From: Litomosoides sigmodontis
Taxonomy: Eukaryota; Nematoda; Chromadorea; Rhabditida; Onchocercidae
Length of the DNA stretch: 64,000 bases
Assembly: GCA_963070105.1 (NCBI GenBank)
Contig: OY718805.1
Coordinates: 1,882,001 to 1,946,000, forward strand
Reading direction: 5' to 3'
The position numbers and the translations under genes are program-made. The notes below the pieces were generated by a model. The model was given only the letters and a program-made list of their open reading frames with translations, ran no database searches and was not told where the DNA came from. The stretch's first letter is position 1; each line of letters begins with the position of its first letter. This document shows, one piece after another, positions 38,058-47,819 of the stretch.

Positions 38058-41000
38058 ATGAGACTTCGAAGTAATCGAAATACTGAGGAACCGAATGCTG
38101 TCTCAGGACATTTTCCTCCCAGTGCTATGCAGCCACTGAGAGCTGAAGGAAGAAGAACAAAAAGAATGGCACCTGCTAATCGAGATGAGAAATCGGCAAA
38201 AAGAAAAGTACAAGTAAATGATTAATCCTCGGAAAATTTTCCATTGGCTAACTTCTTTGCTTACTGGTTTACTTCAGGAGACTCTAAATTCTTTTTGGAA
38301 TTTAATGCATTTTAGTAAATCCACAATATTGTAAAACTTGGGCTTTGTGTACGATAAATCGAGCAGACAATGCCGAAATGCATGAAAATTCAAAAGATTT
38401 TGATCTTGGGTATATTCATTTCTGATTGACTAGTTTTAGTGAAGTTGTATGTTTATTAAGTGACGATAGTTGCAAGAGTTGATATTAAGGATCTGAATGC
38501 ACCAACAACTTCCGGCTGTAGTTCAACAACTCATCATCATCAGCAACAGCAGCAGTCACTGTACCCTCTTGTGAATGGCGATAATAGTGCGCAGTTGGGG
38601 AAGCGTAAAAGTAATAAATCGAGTAGGGGGAAAGCGGACAAGGTACAACAGGACAATATTCAGGAGGACATTAATTCCATTCCGGACCATATTCTGGTTA
38701 GTTATCCCTTCTCATTTTACCAAATTTCTTGGTTGGGTAAATTTAACAGTTAAGTTTTTTAACAGATTAACAATTAAGAAAGTGTAGGCCAGTGATTAAT
38801 ACTTCTCACAAACTGACAAATTTTGTGGCTCGAGGATAGAGTTTTACTAATAATAGCTAATAGATTATCCACCTTTGTTAATTAAGGCGAATGATTGCTT
38901 TTCAAACGATCTCTAATTTTTTTTTTGAGAATCTACCCTTTTTTTACTTAAGATCTCAATTTTTGCGCTGCTACCTATTGTGGATCGCATAAGGATAGAA
39001 CGGGTTTGCCGCCGATGGCGTCATATCGCTAAGGATTATTCGTGGACTACGACAACCGAATTCTCCTACTCATCACTTATTGGTGACAAGGAGTGTTCGC
39101 TGCCTTGCTTAATTGAACGCCCTGTGGTTGGCAACAAGGAGGTTAGTTTTTCGCTTATATCAAAAAAAGTATTTCTAACTAGCTATGGATGTGTCTTTAG
39201 AATGATAAGCTACAAGATTTGTTGAACTGACAAGGTATTCTAATTTCAAAAAAAAATGGCAGCTGAAGTTTTTTACGTATCCTATGTGAAACTTTCATCA
39301 AGTAGGTACGGTTATGGAAATGAATTTTACTTTTGGCTTAAAGATATACAGTAATAATTCTAGATAAAATCTTTGGCGCAGCGCTGCGGTGATCACTTGC
39401 TTGAGATGGATTTACATGCATTCAGGGATACGCTAACATATAATGTTTGCATGTGCTTCGCCATACATTGTCCAAATTTAACTGTTCTGAATATGTATGG
39501 AATTCAGTTAACCAATTCGTCCCTGAAATCACTCGGAAGACATTGTCCAAATCTAGAAGTCGTTAATTTCCATCGATGTTTTCAGGTCATTGAGTATTTT
39601 AAAATATATAAAAACTCGGATGCATTTGAGCTTGTGAGGTTCTTGGAGTCGATTACAGGGCAGATTCGCATAATAATTCTTGAATCAAATAGTGTTAAAA
39701 TAACTGGGGTTTTAACTAAATATTTTGGTAGATATTTAATGCTTACTGAGAACTTACCTGGGTATGCTAGATTCAGGAACAGGTGGAGGGAAAAAGGAAA
39801 TGAATTTCAGTGATTCGTCTTTGTGTTCTTTATCATGTGAATTTTGTCGAATTTCTGATATTTTTACTATATTGAAATCCTTGTAATTTTTTTCTTCTGT
39901 ATTGAAATTTGTTTAAATCTGTTTTTGATTTGACTAATTCAAAACCAAGAACCCAGGAACTTTAATCATGTCAATTTTTTTTCTAATGTATTTTATAAAC
40001 TGTTGTTATACTTGAGTTTAAGAATGTAATGTCTAGACTGTAGATTTCGTATCATTCCAATTTCTTTTCAGGAAAGCGTTGTGGAGCGTGGGCTTACATC
40101 GTTTTTTTCTAAGTGTCAAAATTTGAGAGAAGTTGATGTAGGTGAGAATGAGCGGCTTACTGGTCTACCGTCGTTTACCGTCTTGCCACAATCTATCGTT
40201 AATTTAAAAATTGGTGGATGCTTCCGCTTGACTGCTGCATCACTGTTCGCTATAAGAGACAGGTTTGCTTTGTGCACAACTTTTGCATAATTATAAATAT
40301 TTCTTGCCATGATTGGGCTTCATATTACTTGCTGTAATCTGTAAATACTTGTTTGAAGTGAGTAAAAATTCTGAAATTTACTACAGCTAAAGTTTATACG
40401 GCTTCAGGTGTCCGGATCTAGTAGCTCTAACGATGAATAGTGTTGACAACATATCGCCTACTAATTTGAACAGCTTCTTTGCCTCATTGCCCAAGTAGGT
40501 TCTTTCAATTTTTGTTAAATGAAGGCATTTAGTTAAAGCTAAAAGTGTTCTCTAATAAATAATCTAATGATCTAATTTTCCACCTATTGGTTGCACTTTT
40601 AAAGGACAACACACTGGTTGCACTTTTAAAGGGCATTTTGAAAATTTTTAGATTACCCAATTAATTTTTCTGTTATATCTTTCTAAACTGTTCTACGATG
40701 ACTCCTCAGCATTCGTTCCTTTATTTGTATTCGTTTTACTTTTGATTGAGATTTGATAAAAATAGGAGCATTCTTCAATGTTATTTATTTCAGATTGGAA
40801 TTGCTTAAATTCGGTGAATGCTATGTTTCGCATACACTTGGAGGAATTGAGATAAATTTCAGTCTGATGAGAAACCTGACTGAACTAACTGTTTATGATA
40901 ATTTGCTGATGACAGATGAGGCAATTTTCAAGTTTTTAATGCTATCCATAAAACCAAATATCAAAAAAATTGGAGTGATAGAGTGAGAAGCTTTTTTCCT

Positions 41001-42062
41001 GGAAGATATCCGAAAATAAGGGTTTTTATAAAGATGAAATTTATAATTTAAAAAATCACGTTGCTTGCTTCTGCTTTTCTTACTGTGTTTTGACTGTTTA
41101 AGCTTTAGGTTTTGCGGAATACAGTAATTGGATGCAAGCAGTTGAAGTATGTTGACTTGAGTGGTTGCAGCCGTTTCGTGAGCAGTGTTGGACTGCGTGA
41201 ACTTGCAAAATTACCGTATCTTAGTCACTTAAATCTGTCTTATATGAGAGTGGTAGACGATCAGACAATCCGAATAATCGCAGAGAAGGGTACTTTACAG
41301 GTCAGCTTATAGTCGGCGATGACATTATTTTTTGTTAAATATTTTTGGTTTCTGAGAGATACAAAAGAGATTTTTTTTTTGAAAAAAAAAGATTTCTGAT
41401 TTTTTTTATCGTCTAACTTTGTTACAACTGATATCGTCAGTTAATTTTGATTTTTATTACCAAATGTTTGTATTTCCTGTCACTTCAAGTGTAGTATGAG
41501 CCCAACGTTCACTTCCTGATGTCTACTTGTTTTAAGTATACTTAGGACAAATAATTATTGTAATTAGGAAATAAAGCAGGTAGAAGAAAATGTTTCCTTT
41601 AACTGAAAGATACGTTTGAGACTATTAATATACTTCACCTTGTTGTAGACTGTCCTTTTACATCGGTGTGAAGACATCTCTGATGAAGCGGTCAAAATGT
41701 TGTTAAAGCACTGTCCGGTTAGTTTGGATAGTTTTAGTTTCTGTTTTTGGAATTTGTATGATATCTCACTTGTTATAAAACCGATTTGCAGAACGGTTTC
41801 TATGGGGCTTAAAATAACTGTTCATATTATACACAAAGCGGCCCTAATAAAGCTGATAACTAGTATGATTCGAAGTAGGGTTGCTTTAATGAAGAATAAT
41901 AATGCTCAAAAAAATTGCAGTACCATCGCACCGCACTTCTGCGTATTACTGTATATGATCCTAAATATATTCCTGACATAGTTAATGAAAAAAAGGCAAG
42001 ACCTCATGCGGTGATATTGGTTATGAGCTTGAGATTCTTAAAAGTTTTTTTAGTTCTTAACT
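38058..42062 (+). CDS. F-box / leucine-rich-repeat protein (FBXL type)
   Basis: Predicted substrate receptor of an SCF ubiquitin ligase. Exons in phase: 38058-38213, 38490-38696, 38953-39141, 39364-39585, 40072-40262, 40408-40494, 40794-40974, 41109-41300 and 41649-41717. The N-terminus (residues 1-112) is disordered, basic and contains HHHQQQQQ. The F-box spans the exon 2/3 junction at residues 113-150 (IPDHIL then ISIFALLPIVDRIRIERVC, RRWRHIAKDYSW). Exons 4-9 encode leucine-rich repeats such as CPNLTVLNMYGIQL, CPNLEVVNFHRC and LKYVDLSGCSRF. The 3' end is uncertain. One terminal exon starts after TTGCAG near 41919 and is open to a stop near 42062. Another open frame at about 42106-42200 (VTDESMEGMVSYV) could be the true tail. 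The junctions at 38490 and 40974 rest on weaker splice sites. Orthology to a named FBXL is not claimed. Confidence 0.88.
40589..40632. repeat. 17-bp direct repeat
   Basis: GGTTGCACTTTTAAAGG occurs at 40589-40605 and again at 40616-40632, inside an intron of the F-box gene. It is a short local duplication. Confidence 0.9.
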
Positions 42063-42291
42063 GCACTTGATATTTCGTTCTGCCCAAAAGTTACTGATGA
42101 ATCAATGGAGGGAATGGTCAGTTATGTATCAAAACGACAAGAAAGAGAAGTAATTTTATTTACTGCTATTCGAGTTCAAAATATGATGAAAATTTTGTGA
42201 CGGAAATTGTTACTGGGATTGATTTTTTTATTTACTTGACTTACGCTGTTACGATATATGGATTTTTATTAAGTATTTCACTTTAAGAAAC

Positions 42292-42723
42292 ATGATGCTA
42301 AGTTCAAGCGCAGGTCATAATACCAGTGAAAATTATATTCTGCAGGCATTACTCCCAACATCGAGCAGAGGATGCACAACACCTTTGACAGAGGTGGTGA
42401 CGAAAATGAGACGGCACGAGCGAAGTTTACAAGCGTTGATGGATGCAGATTTTGAGCGTCACTTAATGCGCTTCGAGAATTTTCGCTATCGTTTCGGGAA
42501 CACATCAGATTATTCAACGAACCCGTTGTATGATATCCGTCATATGGGCCGATATAAGCCTAATCCAGACGGCTTCACTGAACTGCATGTCTGGACTGCC
42601 CATAGCGGTATAACTCGACCATATCCAAGGACACATCCATTGCTGAAAGTAGATGATCGGGACTCGATTGCGGAGCAAAGCTCATCAATTTTTGAATTCA
42701 GTGTTGTGATTAGAATAAATTAG
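42292..42723 (+). CDS. Unrecognised 143-residue ORF downstream of the F-box gene
   Basis: A single uninterrupted frame from ATG to stop. An acceptor-like CTTTAAG ends five bases before the ATG, and a second acceptor (TTCTGCAG) lies inside the frame near 42346. The protein is hydrophilic with a basic helical part (MRRHERSLQALMDADFERHL), then aromatic and proline-rich text (RYKPNPDGFTELHVW, ITRPYPRTHPLLKVDD). Codon use and composition look coding, and G/C is higher than in the flanks. It could be an independent trans-spliced gene 0.1-0.2 kb after the F-box gene, or the real last exon of that gene. No family was recognised. Confidence 0.5.
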   Translation: MMLSSSAGHNTSENYILQALLPTSSRGCTTPLTEVVTKMRRHERSLQALMDADFERHLMRFENFRYRFGNTSDYSTNPLYDIRHMGRYKPNPDGFTELHVWTAHSGITRPYPRTHPLLKVDDRDSIAEQSSSIFEFSVVIRIN

Positions 42724-44215
42724 TTTTTTGTGTGTTATTTTAATTATAACTAACCATATTAAGTTATTTTTTGATTTGTTGTCATTTTAACGTGATGGTT
42801 CAGGGCTATACGACTACGGGATTCATTTTATTTTCCTGCTTTTCAATATCAGATCAAAGGACGCTGCTGATAATGTTGGATGTGGATCTTTACCTTAAGT
42901 TCCAGCTGATATTCTCTGGGAAAGTTTCTTATGGAGTGTTTTTTCTTAAATCTTCACAAGAGTGATACACGCACTGCTTTTTGCTCTGCTACTCAAATTT
43001 TCTGTCTGGGTACTTTTGTAACTTTCATGTGTTCGTTTTCTAATTTACGAAATGATTTTTTGCCGAAAAGTCTAAGATCATATTTTATGTTTAAATTTCA
43101 AAAATAAAAGAATCCCTTCTGTCATTTTTTTTCGTTGGGTAGAATTTTAGACACAAGAGTTAAGTGATTTTAAGTGGGGACATGCACCTTCCGATATTCA
43201 AGAAGAGGGTGTGATCGAGTTCACGTAGATATTGCATTTAAGGAACTGGCTTTTTGTTATTTTAAAGCTGCTTACCTCAACTTTTGATTTTGTTAGTTTT
43301 TTGATTTTTGCGTTATCACCCACCGGAGTAAAACATCGTTGCGTTTTTGTCCCTCAATCGCTTCATTCTTCACCTATAATACATAAATGTATATTATCGC
43401 TAAGAGACTTATGTAATTGTACCGTGATTCGACCAAACATTACTGCACATTTTCGTAATGATAGTAAAAATTGGCTCCTAGCATTGACTATATTGTTTTT
43501 GTATTTCATTTCAATATTTTTTTTTTGGATCAATTTAAACTGCTTTTCACTTGGCACGGAATCTGTAGCAGATGTATATATTTGCAAAACAAAAAGGAAA
43601 ATGTACCTTTTAGTTTCAGTTACGCTTGTACTCACTCACTCATCGAAATATCCCGCAGATATTGATGGAGCTTAGAGAAAGATATGCATCAAATACAAAA
43701 ACTCTCATGGTTCTTGCAATTGTTAAATGTTTTAAGAATACGATTTCCGTGTGTTGTCATCTATAATCTCTTATTTTCATCGCATATGTTTGTTTAATTT
43801 CAGCCTGTAATAATTTTCAAAATAAACACATGTATGATGAAGTGCCATAATGTTCGGAATTTCATAAGTGGTGTAACTTTCGCGAAAGATAATTTTCTCA
43901 TTATAGTTTTAAGTTTTGATTTGTATAGGATAATGTAACTTTAATGATGAAACTCACCGTTATGCAAATTTAAAATTCAGTAGCTAGCAGATGCGGTGTG
44001 GGTGTCGTTTATTGGGCATTAAAAGCTGAAATGGCATTAAGAGAGACTTGAAAAAGGGATAATTCGCTAAAATGTACGTGGGAATAAGTAGTATTCGAAG
44101 ATCCCTAACATAAGTGTCGCGTGCGAAGAGCACATACGTATAATCAAGCGAACATGTAGTGAAACGGTGGTCTACACATAATGCGTTTGAAAACCTTTTT
44201 GCTTTACGTTTCAGA
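42724..44215. other. Spacer with an undecided 147-codon open frame
   Basis: A plus-strand frame at 43232-43675 is open for 147 codons and has two hydrophobic stretches, but no early ATG. Short frames follow an acceptor near 43170 in two phases. None could be tied to a gene, so this is treated as intergenic, possibly with 3' exons of the preceding ORF. Confidence 0.35.
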
Positions 44216-45943
44216 ATGCGGACTGGTGCTGGTAAGATGTTAGTTCCAAACAGTGAAGGGACTTCATCAAGTGATTCTGAAGATAATGAACAAAATGTTG
44301 AAGAGAAAATATTACGAAAGGCGGTGAACTTTCATTGTTTTCCAGAAACTGAGGTGAATTTTCATTTTGATTCCCAATGATCATGCATGTTAATTAGAGA
44401 AGGTGGATGAAGGAAGATTTTTCCTTGTTTATGCTATTATTTGCTTCTTTTTCTAATAGATTTGGTTCTATAGAAAACGTTAACTGGTGGATATTGCTTA
44501 TTAATATACACTTTATATGTTTTGGAATTGTTCCCTACCTTTTATATTATCAGGTTTTTACTTTATTTACTGTTTGCTTTTGCTCTCATGGCATGTCGTT
44601 CTGTATTTCAGGAAGTTGAAAGAGATGATTTGTTTGTTTTGGATGCCGATGGCACAAGTAATATTAATGCGAATATTGTCAATGAATCGTCCTTTGCAAC
44701 GGGATGCAATACAGAAAACGACAAAACACCCGATATCTATTCAACTTTGGATGAAACAACGAAAAAGGTTTGCAAATCAATCAAAATTTCTCAAGATTAA
44801 TGCACGTGCGAAATTTCAATTCAATTTAAGATTTTTACTTTTACAATAGTTTGCCCACAGCCTAATTGTGGTTTTGTTTTACTTATTTTTTGAACAGTGC
44901 AAAATTATTTGTATTCATGCGATGAGTGTTATAGCGTAAAAGGAATTATCGGTAAGGCTAAAGTGACATATTTTGAAAGAGGTAGCATTTAAAAGTGTAG
45001 GAATTAATTATTCTTTCAGTTGCTATCAAAAAGCATTATAAAACCCGGCTTTGAGAAGTATTTGGGTGAAGGCCACGTGCCAATGTCTTGGCGAGCATTA
45101 AAGAGACGAAGAAAGGTTTATTTTGAGAATATTAGCGTTATCTTATCCGAAAAATGTGTATATCGGTGTTATTCAAGATTTTGAGCGAATCTTTGTGTTT
45201 TAGATGGAACGAGAGCTCACGAAGGGTGATGCCTGGTATAACCTTCCTGCAACTGAAATGACTGAGGAAAGAGAACGTGACCTATCAATTATTCAGATGA
45301 GAGGTTCTCTAGATCCGAAGGCTCACTACAGGAAAAATGATCGTTCCTCTGTTTTGCCAAAGTATTTCCAGGCTAGTTCTTTGGATAAATTGTTCAAAAG
45401 GCAGAATGCTTTACCTTGATTTTATGCCTGCTTATTTTTAACTTAATCACGTCAAAACAATTGACAGTAAATTTTTTTAGGGTCTACTAACGTTTTTATT
45501 TTAATTAGATCCCACTTATTACCTAAACTTGAAATACTGCAATTGAATGCTTTTAAATTAAATAGCCAAACTAATGATGTAGCTTTTCCACTGTTTAGTT
45601 AAGATAAAAGGAATATGTTGAATAACTCCAAAAAATTGCTCTTTTCAATTTTAGGTGATAATCGGCGTTCTGTGTATCATAACAAGGACGAGTTTATGTA
45701 TAAAATTTATTTTAGGTTGGCACTGTTGTTGAGACAAAGGTTGATTTCTACTCATCTCGTGTTCCAAAGAAGCAGCGTAAGAGGACAATTGTTGAAGAAC
45801 TGCTGGCAGATGCAGATTTGCAGACTAGGCAACGAAAGAAATATCAGGAAATAAAGGCTCGGGAAGCGGTAACAAAACGTGGGGCTTTTCGGCACTCATC
45901 ATATCGAAAGAAGGGGAAGTTCAGACAGAATAGTAAAGTTTAA
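44216..45943 (+). CDS. Fcf2-domain pre-rRNA processing protein (DNTTIP2/TdIF2 family)
   Basis: Nucleolar factor of the Fcf2 / DNTTIP2 family; yeast Fcf2 is needed for early 18S pre-rRNA processing in the small-subunit processome. Five exons: 44216-44323, 44612-44767, 45020-45115, 45204-45371 and 45716-45943, giving 251 residues, close to yeast Fcf2 (217) and much shorter than human DNTTIP2. The N-terminal 88 residues are acidic and Ser-rich. The Fcf2 domain follows (about 121-230): WYNLPATEMTEERERDLSII, RGSLDPKAHYRK, LPKYFQVGTVVETKVDFYSS, RVPKKQRKRTIVEELLAD. The C-terminus is very basic. TTTCAG ends two bases before the start codon, suggesting trans-splicing. Intron 4 begins with GC (CAG|GCTAGT), the only junction that keeps the conserved YFQ-VGTVVE sequence intact. 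Confidence 0.94.
45372..45715 (+). other. Non-canonical GC-AG intron
   Basis: The intron separates LPKYFQ from VGTVVE in the Fcf2 domain. The donor reads CAG|GCTAGT and the acceptor ATTTTAG|GTTGG. The nearest GT (PK|GTATTT) gives the wrong phase. Family alignment from memory supports the GC junction. Confidence 0.7.
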
Positions 45944-47287
45944 CTTATCTTGCTCTCCTCTCTCTCTTTCGCCATCTTTGCTTCTTGTTGTCTAGTTTTT
46001 CAATATTTGCTGTATTTGTGCTCGGTATAATCAAAGAAGGCAGGCCCACAGTAAGTTAATTATCAATTTGTTTTTGCTTTTGATATGTCTGTTGATTGAC
46101 TTGCTTCTCGTTAAAGGCTAAATTTATGTATAAATTTGTGAGAAAGCCTACCTTCAAAAGAAAACTTAATTACCATCAGCAACCTTTGATTTACCAAATT
46201 TTTAAAAGTCAAAATTTTGAAATATCAACGTTGTTAGATCAGGTAATTGAAAAGATACAACTTAAAATTTAATGTTACAAGCTCACAAGAGGTGGTGAAA
46301 TAGCACCTGCAATAATTGCCGTGGTATATCATTTTTCGTGAACTAATAGGCTTGCAAATCATATCATGAAATTTTAAAATAAAGTTTTTGAAATTTATTA
46401 AACTGCAACCCAAGGGTTGATATCTGAAGCTGGCTTGTTATTTCAACTGCGGATTTACATCATCTGAAATCTGTTCCAGTTTTGCACGCTACGTATGTCT
46501 CCATTAAATCTATACCTCGATTTTCAAGGAATTTGAATGCTGCTTAAATCTCCATAGAATCAGAATCAGGTTGATCACATTGACACTGATCATTTTGCTA
46601 ACATCTCCATTCAAGTTAACCTATTGGGCTTACAGCAACAAATGTATTTTTCCCGTTGACAGCATATGCATTGGCGTTAAAACGATTTTTACATAATAAT
46701 AAAGATGTACATAATAAAGCGCACTGGAATTTGCGAAATTGCTAAATTTGAAATTGAAATAAAATAAAATAAAATAAAAATAAAATAAAGTAGAAATTGA
46801 AATAACTTCACATGTACCGTAAGTAAGCGAAACTGTTGCATTTTCTCATTCCAACTTAATGCAAATGTGATCCGATCTGATTTGTTTTCCCCAAAAAAGC
46901 ATGTAGCAATCACTCAACCACTAAATAGTCATAAATGATTGAATATGATGTCCGTATTCGTACGTACGTATATATGATCAAGTGATTTTTAGGGGAAGCA
47001 ACAAAAACAAGTGTTCAAAGAAATAGGGAAATCGCGTAAGTTGACAGTGATACTTAATGGCACTGAATAACACGCAAGAATGTATACGCTTCCGCTTCTT
47101 ACGCAAATTTCGTATCTGAAAGTTTTTCGTAAAATAGAACTGAAAGTGATTTAGATTTAGTGGTACTTAGAACTACCATTTGCACTTCCAAATAAGTTAT
47201 TAATTCTATTTGGATGTATTTCTTGTCCTCTGTTGTTAAATTCTCTTACATTTTCTGCTTTCTTAAGTTAGGACTAATGACTTCCAG
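45944..47287. other. Spacer downstream of the Fcf2 gene
   Basis: No secure exon is present. It has an AAAAT pentanucleotide tract at about 46757-46789 and a short CT run near 45955. A short open stretch after an acceptor near 46991 (GKQQKQVFKEIGKS) ends at a good donor (C|GTAAGT) and could belong to the unrecognised exon at 47288. Confidence 0.4.
46757..46789. repeat. (AAAAT)n pentanucleotide repeat
   Basis: Consecutive AAAAT units with one AAAAAT variation, in a noncoding spacer. Confidence 0.9.
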
Positions 47288-47590
47288 GAAATAGTTTGTG
47301 CACATTTAGGCAAAAAGCAGTCGAAATATGCAATTTCGATGTTGATAGAGTGGGATGGAGCGCAGTGTGAACCTGGCTGGCATCTTTTCTTAAAGTACCT
47401 GACCGTAGATGAAAAGGTTAATTGGGGAATATTTGAAAGGAATGATAAACTTCAAATCATAATTCAACTTATTGAAGCCCTGGTTTTTTTGATCCATAAG
47501 AAGATGGAAATTGAGAAATTTTCATTGCCTACTAAATCAATCATTCATTTCGCAGAATATGGTGAGGAAACAAAGATCACATTACCATAG
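47288..47590 (+). CDS. Unrecognised coding exon upstream of BBS1
   Basis: An acceptor (GACTTCCAG) ends at 47287. The frame is then open for 100 codons to a stop at 47588-47590. The product is compact and looks like a folded-domain fragment (MLIEWDGAQCEPGWHLFLKY, then LIEALVFLIHKKMEIEKF). A second acceptor (ACATTTAG) at 47309 would start it slightly later, and that one is phase-compatible with the short upstream open stretch at about 46991. An in-frame ATG is at 47339. No family was recognised. It is likely the 3' exon of a small gene lying between the Fcf2 gene and BBS1. Confidence 0.4.
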   Translation, partial: EIVCAHLGKKQSKYAISMLIEWDGAQCEPGWHLFLKYLTVDEKVNWGIFERNDKLQIIIQLIEALVFLIHKKMEIEKFSLPTKSIIHFAEYGEETKITLP

Positions 47591-47819
47591 TAACCTGACG
47601 GCAATAATGGTGTATTTTAATCGTTAGAAATATACTAATTGATTGATTCGTCTTAAATTTAGCATTTTGGTGCTGCAAGTAATTTTGGTAGAAAATATGA
47701 AAGTAGCTATTACATTTGGGTGTTTGCGTTTCCGAAACATACTTCCTACTGAAAACATTTCAAATCAAACTTAGTGGAACACTTGATGATATTATTTTGA
47801 CAATTTTTTAAATTTCAGT

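Noticed and set aside
43232..43675. 147-codon open frame with two hydrophobic stretches
   Set aside because: No ATG for most of its length and no identifiable family. Kept only as a note in the spacer entry.
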